Shown: piece by piece, positions 54,184-64,000 of the stretch
How positions within the stretch are numbered: the stretch's first letter is position 1
How the letters are laid out: every line of letters starts with the position of its first letter
NCBI GenBank assembly: GCA_032622095.1
Contig: CP136064.1
Span: 252,156,484-252,220,483, forward strand
Source of the DNA: Siphonodentalium dalli
Lineage: Eukaryota > Mollusca > Scaphopoda > Gadilida > Siphonodentaliidae
DNA: 64,000 nucleotides
Direction of reading: 5' to 3'
Made by a program: the position numbers and the translations under genes
Notes under the pieces: generated by a model
The model's database searches: none
What the model was told of the DNA's origin: nothing
The model's input: the letters and a program-made list of their open reading frames with translations, nothing else

Positions 54184-55470
54184 GCTCAAAGTAAACAACG
54201 AAAAGTTTGAGCTATTGCGATGGTTTGACGTCCGTCGTCCTTGCGTCCACGCGTTCGTCAACAATTTCCTTCGGAACGCCCTACAGGCCACATCCCTCAT
54301 CCAAACTTTTACCAAACTTTATATGTAGGGTGACATATAGATGGGAGCTATCGAATTTTTCTTCCGAATTTCGAAAAAAAAAAATGGCCGCCAGCAGCCA
54401 TCTTGGATTTGAAATTTAAATCCATCGGCACACACTAAAACCCATATTTATGGCCGGATCATTTTTTTTAATTTTTCAGACGCAATTGTGATCACATGTA
54501 GATAGGAGCTATCGAATTTGAATGATTTTCGATGAAAAACAAGGGCGCCGGCAGCCATCTTGGATTTTACCCTTTACATGCCTAAATCCTTTGGCACACC
54601 CTACATACCACATCCCTCATCCGATCATCACCAAACTTCATATGGATCTTCGATTTGATATTTAGATTGGAGCCTCCTATTTTGACATAAATTTGTTGAA
54701 AAACATGGCCGCCAGCGGCCATCTTGGAATTTACTCTTTGTATGACTAAATCCTTGGCGCACCCTACAGACCACATCCCTGATACGATCATCACCAAACT
54801 TCATATGGATCTTCGGGGTGACCTCTAGATGGTAGCCTCCTCCAATTGTGACTGATATTTGTTTAAACACATGGCCACCAGCAGCCATCTTGGATTTCAA
54901 TTTGAATCCACCGGCACACCCCGCGGCCCGCATTATTGGAGAAATGATTTGAAAATTTACAGGCATGTTTAGAATCCCCTCTAGATGGGAGCTATTAAAT
55001 TTGAACAATTTTCGATGAAAAACAAGGCCGCCGGCAGCCATCTTGAATTGTACTCTTTGCATTACCAAATCCTTTGGCACACCCTACAGACCACATCCCT
55101 CATCTGATGATCACCAAACTTCATACGGATCTTCGGGGTGACCTCTATGTGCGAGCCTCCTATTTCGACCGAAATTCGTTGAAAAACTTGGCCGCCAGCG
55201 TCAGTCTTGAAATTTACAATATGTATGACTAAATCCGTTGCCGTTTTCCACATTCCTCATCCGATCGTCACCAAACTCCGTATGGATCTTCGGTGTGACC
55301 TATAGATGGGAGCCTCCTATTTTTTACCGAATTCGCTGAAAACATGGCCGCTAGCGGCCATCTTGGAATTTACTCTTTGTATAACTAAATCATTTGGCAC
55401 ACCATGCAGACCACATCCCTCGTCCGATCATCACCAAACGTTATATGGATCTTCGGTGTGACCTCTAGTT
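54184..55470 (-). mobile_element. Pearl/Helentron-like tandem-core element, inverted relative of 27482-28964
   Basis: The left end has TTAGCTCAAAGTAAAC...GTTTGAGCTATTGCGATGG and TTTGACGTCCGTCGTCC, the mirrored 3' end of the element at 28890-28962. About seven core units of ~160-165 bp follow, with GCCGCCAGCGGCCATCTTGG, CCGATCATCACCAAACTTCA-TATGGATCTTCGG and GACTAAATCCTTTGGCACACC. The far terminus is lost near 55470. Confidence 0.8.
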
Positions 55471-55551
55471 TATTTTCCTTCTTCTTTATCATTCTATTCA
55501 TTTCTCAGCAAAAATTAACTCCCGCCCCAGGGGACGTGTCCATTTATAATT

Positions 55552-55604
55552 ACCATCGGATGCTAAATAGCGATTCCACCGATATGCGCTATTTGCCATC
55601 CGAT
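55552..55604. repeat. 22-bp-arm hairpin
   Basis: TACCATCGGATGCTAAATAG-CG and CGCTATTTGCCATCCGATGG-TA with a ~10-base loop; two mismatches. Could be a MITE remnant. Confidence 0.8.
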
Positions 55605-55754
55605 GGTATACATTTAAAAAATAAAATAAGATTTATCTTTACGAATATATATATATACCCCAGCTATTTGTGTTTTCTACCCGCCTTTCACAACAAGAGG
55701 CACAAATTACTCTTGCTTTACCACATTTTGACATCCTTTGGTGATGGCAAATAA

Positions 55755-56480
55755 GAAATCAAGCAAATTTTACGAAAATAACCAACGGTTGAATTATTAA
55801 CAAACTCGTATACTGAGATAGCCCAGGTGGGTTTAACCGTCAATACTCGCCCATATAATCATCATTCCTATCTTTCTTCCAGATAATCGGGCATTGTTGA
55901 CCATCAGTTGCCCACGTTCTGAGATCCTGGATGATGATACGTAAAAATCGAGCAAATTTTACCCAAATAAATAACAAACTCGTACAGTCAGAGCCCGAGG
56001 CGGGGTTATCTGTCAATAGTCGCCCATATAATTATCATTCCTATCCGTCTTCTAGATAATCAGGCCTTGTCGACCATTGGTTTCCCACGTTCTGAGATCA
56101 TGGGGGATGATACGTAAAAAATGGACCAAATTTTACCCAGCCAATATCATCATCATTCATATCATCTTCCATATAATCAGGCATAGCTGACACTTGGTTG
56201 CCCACTTTCTGAGATCATAGCTGGGGGATGGTACGTAAATTTACCCAAAATAATTAACAAGCTCGTATACTCAGAGCCCGGGGTCTCGTATACTCAGCAC
56301 CCGGGGTTAGTTTATATTTCAATACTCGCCCATCATATAATCATCATTACTATCCTTCTTCTAGATAATCAGGCCTCGTTCATCCTTGGTTGCCCCCGTT
56401 CTGAGATCCTGGGTGGGGGGGGGGGGGGTGCATGGTACGTAAACAATCGAGCATATTTTAACCAGATCATTCATATCGTC
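55755..56480 (+). repeat. ~180-190-bp tandem repeat, about four units
   Basis: Recurring blocks: CAAATTTTACCCA, AACAAACTCGTA, CAATACTCGCCCATATAATC, ATCATTCCTATC, CTAGATAATCAGGC and CCACGTTCTGAGATC, at roughly 55765, 55950, 56130 and 56240-56450. Later units are rearranged and one holds the poly-G run at 56405-56427. Confidence 0.8.
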
Positions 56481-56623
56481 GGCAGATGTTAACCCATCCA
56501 TTGGCGATAGTAAATTACTATGAACGGAATCATAAATGAGAGTTTTGGTGCTGTATTATAGAGTATACTGTTATGCACTATTATAGACAAATGTACATAA
56601 CACAAATTATTGGAATTTATGGG

Positions 56624-56696
56624 TCACTCGCATTTATATAAGAGAATGCAGTGGTACAGGATATGTAATGCTGCACCACCACAGCCTTGGGTTAAA
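56624..56696 (+). mobile_element. piggyBac-like MITE right-end fragment
   Basis: CTCGCATTTATATAAGAGAA-TGCAGTGG, then TGCTGCACCACCACAGCC and GGGTTAA. Only the last ~70 bases remain. Confidence 0.6.
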
Positions 56697-56699
56697 TGT

Positions 56700-57445
56700 G
56701 AAAGATGACCTGGACATTGAATACTTGGGTTAAGAGAGTCCAATTTAAGTTTACAATAATAATGTATCAACTTCTAACAAAAATATAGATCAAGATAAGC
56801 CACCTCACTGCTGACCCATTAATATCAATTATATAGCAGAGCTGTCAACAAATTACAGGAATTGTTTATGTTGAAAGCTGACATCTCTATTAAACCAATA
56901 ACATTTATAATGACATCAGACCATCTGTAGAGTGATATCTTCAGCTGTGCAAGGCAGCACAGATGTCCAAGTCTACAGTTAATATCACGTGGTGTGCATT
57001 GTTGAATCTTTATTTTAAATTAGATACCATAGCTTTCTTTATCAGATTATCTGCACATTGGCATAAGAGACATCAGAAAATAATATAGCCTTACCAATAG
57101 CTAAGTAGTCCAAAGGCAGGGGGTGGAATTGTTGAATTGGATTTAATGTCGCTCCAAACAAATTTACCAGTACATAACACAAGATTTTTTACCGATTTAA
57201 ACAAATTTGGTGTGGTGACTCGGGGTACCCTTGGCAGAGTTATAGTGGTGTTAGTTTTTTTCAAATTTTTTTAACTTATTTTATTTTATTTTATTTTTTT
57301 ATATTTTTTTTTTACGTATAATAGTGGTCTGTTCTATCAATCATATCATCATCATAATCATCACCATAATACGGAACAAGTCTTGCGACTGTTCATCCCA
57401 ATAACATTATTTGCAAATATATGTATCGTCATTCGATATTTACTT
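56700..57445. other. no gene; shared repeat phrase
   Basis: AAATTTGGTGTGGTGACTCG-GGGTACCC at 57207-57234 recurs inverted at 63327-63354. The phrase is followed by a TTTTATTTTATTTTATTTTT low-complexity run. Confidence 0.5.
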
Positions 57446-57494
57446 GTGAGTCTATGGGCGGTCATTCGGTCGGAAATTACATGAAATAAAAGTT

Positions 57495-57860
57495 AATAGT
57501 GGTTTGTGAAAACAATTACAATCTATTTCAAACCAATAATCTCCATTTTCAAACCCATAGTCGTTCTTTGATTCAATAAGAGACAATTCCGTTTTAATAG
57601 ATATAGATTCAAACCAATAGCAATAAATTTCTAACCAATTGTCTCCATTTTCAGACCAATAGTCGTTCTTGGATTCAATAAGAGACAATTACGTTTTAAT
57701 AGATTTACTTTCTTAATCAATAGCAATAAATTTCAAACCAATTGTCTCCATTTTCAAACCAATAGTCGTTCTTGGATTCAATAAGAGACAATTCCGTTTT
57801 AATAGATATACTTTCTTAATCAATAGTCGTTCTTGTATTCAATAAGAGACAAATCTACTA
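57495..57860 (-). repeat. left subterminal repeat array of the 3.8-kb element
   Basis: Four diverged units bearing TAGTCGTTCTTGGATTCAAT and AAGAGACAATT(A/C)CGTTTTAATAG, at ~57556, 57661, 57765 and 57823. The opposite-strand form fills 60715-61160. Confidence 0.8.
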
Positions 57861-57899
57861 TTTCCGGTCAAACCAATGAATAAGAATTGAAGATTTTAA

Positions 57900-58368
57900 A
57901 GGTACTCAACCCGATAAAACTCCTCTCAATTACTATTTCAATGGCTTCGGGGGTCAAAAATATTTGATTCGAGTCGAGGAAGTCACCCATCAAAGCTCAG
58001 ATTTGTTAGATATCGATTTTAGAAATCTATTATTTTTCATTATCGGGAATACTATCTGGCCCAGAACTCAGTAAAAATTGCGTTAAAATTACCACTTGAT
58101 TTTAGAGTTATTCATCCTTGTCTGTTTGAATAGATTTGGAGTACACATCCAGAGCAGATTACGGCAGTTATTGGTACTCATCTCGAGAACATAACAAATT
58201 TGAAAAATCAATATCTAATAACTCTGAGCTTTGTTTGATGGGTTCCTCGACTCGAATCAAATATTTTTTACCCCCAAAGCCAAAGAAATAGTAATATAGG
58301 ACCCTCTGATCGGATTGTTGTTGTTGGAATCTGTTGAGATGGGGACCCTCTTTACGGGTTGAGTACCT
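57900..58368 (-). mobile_element. TTAA-flanked MITE, 469-bp copy nested in the 3.8-kb element
   Basis: TTAA at 57896-57899 and 58369-58372; ends AGGTACTCAACCCGATAAAA and ACGGGTTGAGTACCT. Reverse complement of 20512-20980 with the same length and almost no differences by eye. Confidence 0.9.
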
Positions 58369-58979
58369 TTAACTTCCGTTTACAAACCAATGATCAATTC
58401 GCGAAACTAATAACTACCGTTTACAAACATATAATCAATTCTCGAACTAACGCTAGAGGTCTCTGTCGGCCATGTTTATTTATATATTTCTGACGTCTCA
58501 ACAAACATGGGAATTCCCAATGTGATGTTGGCTATATGTCTGATGGAATCAGGGAGCTAAATGTGTTCCAGCGTCGGGGAGCGAGTACACCGTGGAATTG
58601 CTAAAGGTGAAGGTAACTGAAGAATGACCTTCACCTGATATACGCGACACGTTATTAAAGGATGACATCGCGTTTATTTGATTTGTACATAATATCTAAA
58701 TAATTAAACTGGTGAATGAATGGGGGAATGGATTTTTGTGAGCGGGAAATTTATTTAACTGGCTGCTGTAGTTTGGCTCTGAGATAGCCCTGTCGTAGAC
58801 TTGGGGATTTATTTAAAAAAGTAAACACATGACCTATGATTTTTCTTGCATTTTCGAGATCAACTGGTGTCAATCTAGCTGGGTAAACATCACTGGTATG
58901 GCCTGCATGCTTCAATTCAGTGAATTTGGCCGAAACGTTAACACTGTCGCCTATGGGAAACCATTTAGTTCAGTGATTC

Positions 58980-60536
58980 CTGATCATGCCACACTACTGT
59001 GCCAACGACCTTGGCATTGATATAGCGTGCCACTACTGTGCCAACTTTCAAACATGTAAGATAGAGTTTCTCCCCTTGGTACGGTATGATGACCGAAAGC
59101 CCGTCTATCACTGATCTGTATGTTTGTTTTCAATGTTTGTGCGTTTGAAGCATGGTATATGAAGGTATATTTGGTAAAACTGCTTGTAAACATTAAATAT
59201 AATATGCGACGTGTATGTTGTGCTAATGCAATAGAATCAAAATATTTTAAAGAGCGTACGTGTATTCAAAATTAGACTCAGTGGACTACACAACTGACAC
59301 TTATAATAAAGAGCGTTTTGTTCCATGGCGTGGGAACTTTTAGTTAGATGCAGTTTGATGAAACAATAAGTTATAATCTTCTTTCTATTTGTATATTAAA
59401 GTCACACTGATCAGTGTTACACATTTCAGAGAATCAATTAGATTATATAGCGTAATTCAACATCCTACTTGTCGTGTAGTTTTGAACTGTTAATAATTAT
59501 TGTTGTTGAACTAGGATAGTGAACCAAATAGATAGGGAACCCTGGGAAGGCTAATATTAGGCTCTTATTTTGACGCTAGCTAGAGAATAGAAAATTCTAT
59601 AAAAAAACCTCTGTATTTATATAGTTATACAATAAACCAAATTTAATCATTGGTGAGTGTGTTTTTGTCCAGCCTTATTGTAACAATCAGTTGTTTAGTT
59701 TACATAGCACGCACTTACTTACATGTATATGTCCCACTGATTGAACGCTCTTTATTTTAGGTAGGCCATTGAATAAAGAGCGTTAATTATCTAACTGATT
59801 GAATTACATGATATCGCCAGCCCTTATATTTCTTTAAAGCCTATCACTATAATAAATAAAAGGAGTTAGAGAATGGTAGCTCTTTATTCAATGCACTCTA
59901 GCTAGTTTATTAATTACTTTTAAATGCATTATTAAATATACTGGGCCTATCGAAATAAAATAACCAAAAAGGCTTATGATTCACAAAGAAATTATACAAC
60001 AGTAAACGCTCTTTATTGCATATATCATTGTTGATTGCGGCATACACATAAATATATGTGCTAGCTAGTACTGGATCGCTCTTTAAGTAACTATGACGAG
60101 ATTTACTATAAAAAAAATAGCACGAAATAGGTATATATTCCACAAAGAAAATTGATAGAAAGATATTTCGTTCTTTATCATGCAAAAAAACAAAACAAAT
60201 GCCAACATCTGCCAACATCAATATTTATTTCAATAATTAATATCAAGTTAACCCAATACTAGTTAATCAGTAGCCTAATTGTTCGATTTGGATAACAACC
60301 GTGACATTCTATATTCAAAAATAAATTAGATAAAACGAATACGAATGCTGAGCATTTTTATTTCAACTGAAGCTGTTGCTATCGTCGCTATATATCTATT
60401 AATATATAGCTCTATACTGAGCCGTTCGTATCGCGTTCACGAGCGCATTCAGCAATGCTCAAATGAGAGCAGGATGTGAAGGTTGACAATCTACATCAAG
60501 GCCAAGGTCGTTGGCACAGTAGTGTGGCATGATCAG
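58980..60536. mobile_element. 1.56-kb element with 47-bp inverted termini, nested
   Basis: Left CTGATCATGCCACACTACTG-TGCCAACGACCTTGG and right CCAAGGTCGTTGGCACAGTA-GTGTGGCATGATCAG are exact mirrors, extending as near-matches to ~47 bases. No transposase-length frame. Within 59250-60180 the motif AACGCTCTTTATT, or its complement, occurs about eight times in both orientations. Confidence 0.8.
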
Positions 60537-60714
60537 ACATATAGCTGTTCGGCTGCTCATTAATTCTGCATTGGTGATAATTTATATTTAAATATAAGAA
60601 TGACAATAAGGTATATTAGTTTGATAACGATAATTACTAATTTTTTGTTATTAGATAATAGTTGAAGAATGACTTTCATACTATTAAATTAAAATAGAAC
60701 ATTAATTTTGCATC

Positions 60715-61160
60715 GGTCAACATTGATTATGAATCTATGTCTATTAAAACGGAACTATCTCTTATTGAATCCAAGAACGACTATTTGTTTGAAAATGGAG
60801 ACTAAATTGGTTTGAAATACATTGCTATTGATTAAGAAAATATATCTATTAAAACGGAATTGTCTCTTATTGAATCCAAGAACGACTATTAGTTTGAAAA
60901 TGGAGACTATTGGTTTGAAATATGTCTATTGATTAAGAAAATATGGCTATTGAAACGGAATGTACGTTTATTGAATATTCGATAGCTGTACTAATTGTCT
61001 GTTATTAGATATTAGTTGAACAATGAATACTATTAAATTAAAATAGATAATTAATTCTGCATCGGTCAACATTGATTATGAATCTATATATATTAAAACG
61101 GAATTGTCTCTTATTGAATCCAAGAACGACTATTGGTTTGGAAATGGAGACTATTGGTTA
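60715..61160 (+). repeat. right subterminal repeat array of the 3.8-kb element
   Basis: Units with ATCTATTAAAACGGAATTGT, CTCTTATTGAATCCAAGAAC and GACTATTGGTTTGAAAATGG, at ~60735, 60845 and 61090 plus partial copies. Mirrors the left array. Confidence 0.8.
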
Positions 61161-61234
61161 TCACAAACCACCAATAACTTATATTTCATGTAATTTCCGA
61201 CCGAATGGCCGCCCATATGAGTCACTTTAACATA

Positions 61235-62040
61235 TTACTTGTCGTCGAACTCGTATTTTATATAATAGAAGAATGAGTCTTTGTATATTTTGAATTGATC
61301 GAGTGTTGGAGCCTCAACAGCGAAGTCTGGCAGAGAGTTCCAGCTATTTACTACCCTCTGCGTGAAGAAATGTTTTCCTATGGCCTTGTTAACAATGGGC
61401 ATCTGTAGCTTTTTATTATGTCCTCTTGTTCTTCCTGATGAATTTCTTTCTAATAGGTCACATGCATTGATATTGTAATGACCATTCAACAGGTTATATA
61501 CCTCGATTAGATCTCCTCTAAATATATAAGAGTGTTGGAGCCTCAACAGCGAAGTCTGGCAGAGAGTTCCAGCTATTTACCACCCTCTGCTTGAAGAAAT
61601 GTTTTCCTATGGCCTTGTTAACAATGGGCATATGTAGCTTTTTATTATGTCCTCTTGTTCTTCCTGATGAATTTCTTTCTAATAGGTCACATGCATTGAT
61701 ATTGTAATGACCATTCAACAGGTTATATACCTCGATTAGATCTCCTCTAAATATTCCATATTTTAAAGACATCAGATTGAGTCTTATCATTCGATCTCGG
61801 TAGCATAGAGTTTTGATTTGACGAACTTCTAGTTTCGTTGCTTTTCTTTGTATTTCTCTAACACAATTGCTTTGATATTTGTGATGTGGGCTCCACGCAG
61901 AGTTACAGTATTCGATGATAGGTCTGACCATGCTTATATAGAGCGATTAGAAAGTGTCGATGTCCAAGTTCGTGAAAGTTCTGTTGACTATGCCGATGAT
62001 TTGAGAAGCTTTATTGTTTTAGGATATTGTACGAAGGCTA
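61235..62040 (-). mobile_element. CR1/L2-like LINE 3' end with internal tandem duplication
   Basis: Minus strand from ~62010: KASQIIGIVNRTFTNLDIDT-F, one stop, then MVRPIIEYCNSAWSPHHKYQ ... IQRKATKLEVRQIKTLCYRD ... FRGDLIEVYNLLNGHYNINA ... VNSWNSLPDF. These are the standard post-catalytic phrases of CR1/L2 LINE ORF2 (..VRPI.EY....WSP......IE.VQR+ATK...LRGDLIE.YK.+.G). The FRGDLIEVYNLL...VEAPTL segment occurs twice (61518-61770 and 61232-61525), about 280 bases apart, and the second copy runs on to the natural stop. It ends within 10 bases of the 3.8-kb element. Confidence 0.9.
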
Positions 62041-62266
62041 ATCTGGCCGTGTCAAATTGAGCTATAGCGATGGGATATCTCGCTAATTACTGCTTTCTCT
62101 GTCTCCTTGATAATTAGACATTCTCTGAATTGTTTGGGCTTTATTTCATTCACTATAATACTTTGTTTAACTCCACCTCAGCCTTTATCTGGGCTTGCGA
62201 CCAATAGACTTCATATAAGTCAGGCGGATTAAAAAAAAATTCAGCTCAGTTTTCAATTAGCTTTAA

Positions 62267-62607
62267 AATCCCAATAATTTAAGAAAATCTATTCTGCATG
62301 CTTGGGCCTCTTTATCTGCACTGGGATCGTACAAGTTTTCAATACTATATAGGAAGCAAAATTCAACAGTTCCGAGATGTTGGACGAACAACAATTGTGA
62401 AAGCCTTAACAAAAATAATATATTAGTAAACAATTGGAAGGCAAAAATAATTAGACCAACGTTAACTGCGTTACATTCGCGAAGCCCTCCACGTGGCGGG
62501 GATTTTACCTTATCAGATATTGCATCTTCTTTGAAAGTCAGGCACGAAATTTGGACAAACATGACAGCTGAACAACGAGACAGACGGGAGCGAAGACTTC
62601 TAAGCTG
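62267..62607 (+). other. 113-codon open frame without start codon, unrecognised
   Basis: Open from after the TAA at 62264-62266 to TGA at 62605. Distinctive parts: SILHAWASLSALGSYKFSIL, VNNWKAKIIRPTLTALHSRS, PPRGGDFTLSDIASSLKVRH and EIWTNMTAEQRDRRERRLLS. The Trp spacing and charged C-terminus look protein-like. An AG at 62281-62282 could be an acceptor. It may be the last exon of a gene or a transposon-encoded C-terminus. The opposite strand is also open here (62263-62724), so chance cannot be excluded. Confidence 0.35.
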
Positions 62608-62632
62608 ATAAGAAACGCTCTGTATTACCAGT

Positions 62633-62820
62633 GGGGGGGGGGGGGGGGGGTAGTAAAAAAAATTGCAGGAAGGTGTGACGTTTTTTTTGCATCTGGCATT
62701 TTTGGGGACCCACCAAACCTGCAAAAAATAAACAAATTTACTCCCAATTTTTTGACACCCACCCCCCCAAATTTCACTGAATTTTGTCTAAAACCGCATA
62801 AAACTCTACTGATATCACTC
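62633..62820. repeat. poly-G run and C/G-homopolymer-rich block
   Basis: Eighteen G at 62633-62650, then GTAGTAAAAAAAATTGCAGG and later CCCACCCCCCCAAATTTCAC. Homopolymer-flanked phrases of this type often mark repeat boundaries; family not identified. Confidence 0.6.
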
Positions 62821-62929
62821 ATATGACTGAGAACTATCTCATTTAGTTCAAATAACAGTTTAACCTTTTCCGAAGCTGTTTTAATTGAAAAAAAAATGTG
62901 TTATATATTGCTGATCATCTGTAAACCTA

Positions 62930-64000
62930 TGTCATTGTGCAGAATACACACAATTTCATAACTTCTAACTATTTTTTGATTAGTCTGTCAACCAGCCCAT
63001 TATCTAACATATTCCATACCTCTTATGTTAGCCTACTGGAGCAATTTACTTCTATTATACTAAACTAGCTGAAACATGCTCCCTTTGGGAGCATATAGTC
63101 AGCCTCGGAGATACTTCGCGCACATTTTGATCTTAGACAGAGCCTTTATTTAGCGGCAGCCCCTTTGTGCGCTTCAAGCACATTTTGATCATTGAAACAT
63201 TTTGATTTATATATATTGTTTCAATTAATTTTGTTTTTAGATTGAATTCCTTGCTCAATTTAACAAAACCAATTTTATTTTATTTATTTAAAAAAAAACT
63301 AACTTGAACATCATTATAACATCCGTCAGGGTACCCCGAGTCACCACACCAAATTTGGTTGAACTCGGTCCAGGGGTCTGAGAGAAAAATCCTGACGGAT
63401 CCTACTCATTTATATATATATATATATATATATAGATGACAAGCAGTCACAGCACTATACCACTTTAGGTCATGTGAGAGATCATCTGAGTTGATACACA
63501 TGCAAATAATTCACTGATTGGCTTGATGCACTGATGACAGATATTTTCTACCCATTGATAGTCACTTTAATGTTTGAGACAGTTATTCCATCTTTTTCCA
63601 TGCATACAATGATCTAGGCATTAGTTACATCAGGACAAGTTTATTTATACATGTATATGCAAACTGAGGTCATTGTACAGGATACACACAATTCCATAGT
63701 TTCTAACCATTTCCCGATTAGTCTGTCAACCAGCCCATTATCTAACATTATGCCTTAACTCTTTTGTTATTATTCTGGAGCAACATCTGTTACATTAAAT
63801 GACAAACAGTCACTATGCTAGACTTGGATATTTTAGGTCCTATGAGAGTAACAGATCATATGAGTTGATAGACATGCAAATATTCACTGATTGGCTTGAT
63901 GCCCTTATGAACAGTGTGATGACAGTTATATTCTAGCCATTGATAGTCACATTAATGTTTGAGACAGTTGCTCGCTCTTTTTTCATGCACACAATGATCA
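62930..64000 (+). repeat. tandem duplication, first copy split by an insertion
   Basis: Copy 1 is 62930-63064 plus 63435-63615; copy 2 is 63672 to the window edge. Shared blocks: GATTAGTCTGTCAACCAGCC-CATTATCTAACAT, CAGTCAC, ATTCACTGATTGGCTTGATG and TTGATAGTCAC, TTAATGTTTGAGACAGTT. Copy 2 has ACATTAAATGACAAACAGTC at the point where copy 1 is interrupted. Confidence 0.85.
63065..63434. mobile_element. insertion within the first duplicated copy
   Basis: ~370 bases absent from copy 2, starting CTAGCTGAAACATGCTCCCT (with TGCTCCCTTTGGGAGCA hairpin) and ending in (TA)n at 63414-63433. It contains GGGTACCCCGAGTCACCACA-CCAAATTTGG, shared inverted with 57207-57234, and a paired CCGTCAGG...CCTGACGG. 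Confidence 0.7.

Larger units (their letters stand above)
57446..61225. mobile_element. 3.8-kb terminal-inverted-repeat element with subterminal repeats and nested insertions
   Basis: The left end has GGGCGGTCATTCGGTCGGAA-ATTACATGAAAT and AGTGGTTTGTGA. The right end carries the mirror TCACAAACCACC ... TTCCGACCGAATGGCCGCCC. Outer bases GTGAGTCTAT/ATATGAGTCAC also nearly pair. Inside each end lie inverted arrays (57495-57860; 60715-61160) of a ~60-118-bp unit with CCAAGAACGACTATTGGTTT and AAAACGGAATTGTCTCTTAT. No transposase is seen. Two other elements are nested within (57900-58368 and 58980-60536). Confidence 0.75.

Overview
The window looks like AT-rich nuclear DNA from a marine invertebrate, most likely a mollusc and probably a bivalve. 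The evidence is the very high density of short non-autonomous DNA transposons, the ~160-bp tandem cores with GGACGGACGG-type ends and 'AAAGGGCCATAACTC' motifs, the many ACATGTAC palindromes, and the widely spaced, spliced exons. No prokaryotic gene organisation, rRNA gene or CRISPR array is seen. The species assignment is inference.

Protein coding. One gene is well supported on the minus strand. Its first coding exon is 24517-24151, followed by exons 11034-10939 and 2803-2689, and it runs out of the window at the left. All splice sites are canonical and all phases agree. The two short exons encode the start of a SEC14-type lipid-binding domain of the kind found in Dbl-family Rho guanine-nucleotide exchange factors (MCF2/MCF2L or Trio/Kalirin types). 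Its first intron (13.1 kb) carries on the opposite strand an apparent 43-codon terminal exon (19395-19526) of an unrecognised gene. The 3' part of exon 1, including its splice donor, has been amplified into a decayed tandem series (22.5-24.1 kb). A 45-bp block with a TATA-like core is duplicated directly upstream of the ATG. The rest of the coding signal is transposon debris: three LINE 3' ends (43.4, 47.3-48.2 and 61.2-62.0 kb) and a 113-codon unassigned frame at 62.3 kb.

Repeats, left to right. 0-20 kb (introns of the GEF gene) is packed with MITEs: mariner-like (TA target, CAGTAATGC termini), piggyBac-like (TTAA target, CCCTTT termini, internal hairpins built on CCAATGCATTCTC), other TTAA elements, a 43-bp minisatellite, tRNA-derived SINEs and a perfect 90-bp palindrome. 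20-24 kb holds a TTAA element, a long-TIR element and a SINE. 25.4-30.2 kb is a tandem segmental duplication in which unit A has gained a 1.8-kb element with long direct terminal repeats and a 1.5-kb tandem-core element, while unit B preserves both empty sites. 32.5-33.4 kb is a striking inverted array of CCCAGGTGTACC units, with a relative at 46.5 kb. 33-43 kb has paired Harbinger-like and TTAA elements. 44.7-46.4 kb is a 45-bp minisatellite of about 40 copies. 49-56 kb holds two more tandem-core elements and a ~180-bp repeat. 57.4-61.2 kb is a 3.8-kb terminal-inverted-repeat element with inverted subterminal repeats and two further elements nested in it. 62.9-64 kb is a tandem duplication split by an insertion.

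All calls come from reading the sequence. No alignment or database search was possible, so family names are inferred from termini, target-site duplications and protein motifs.
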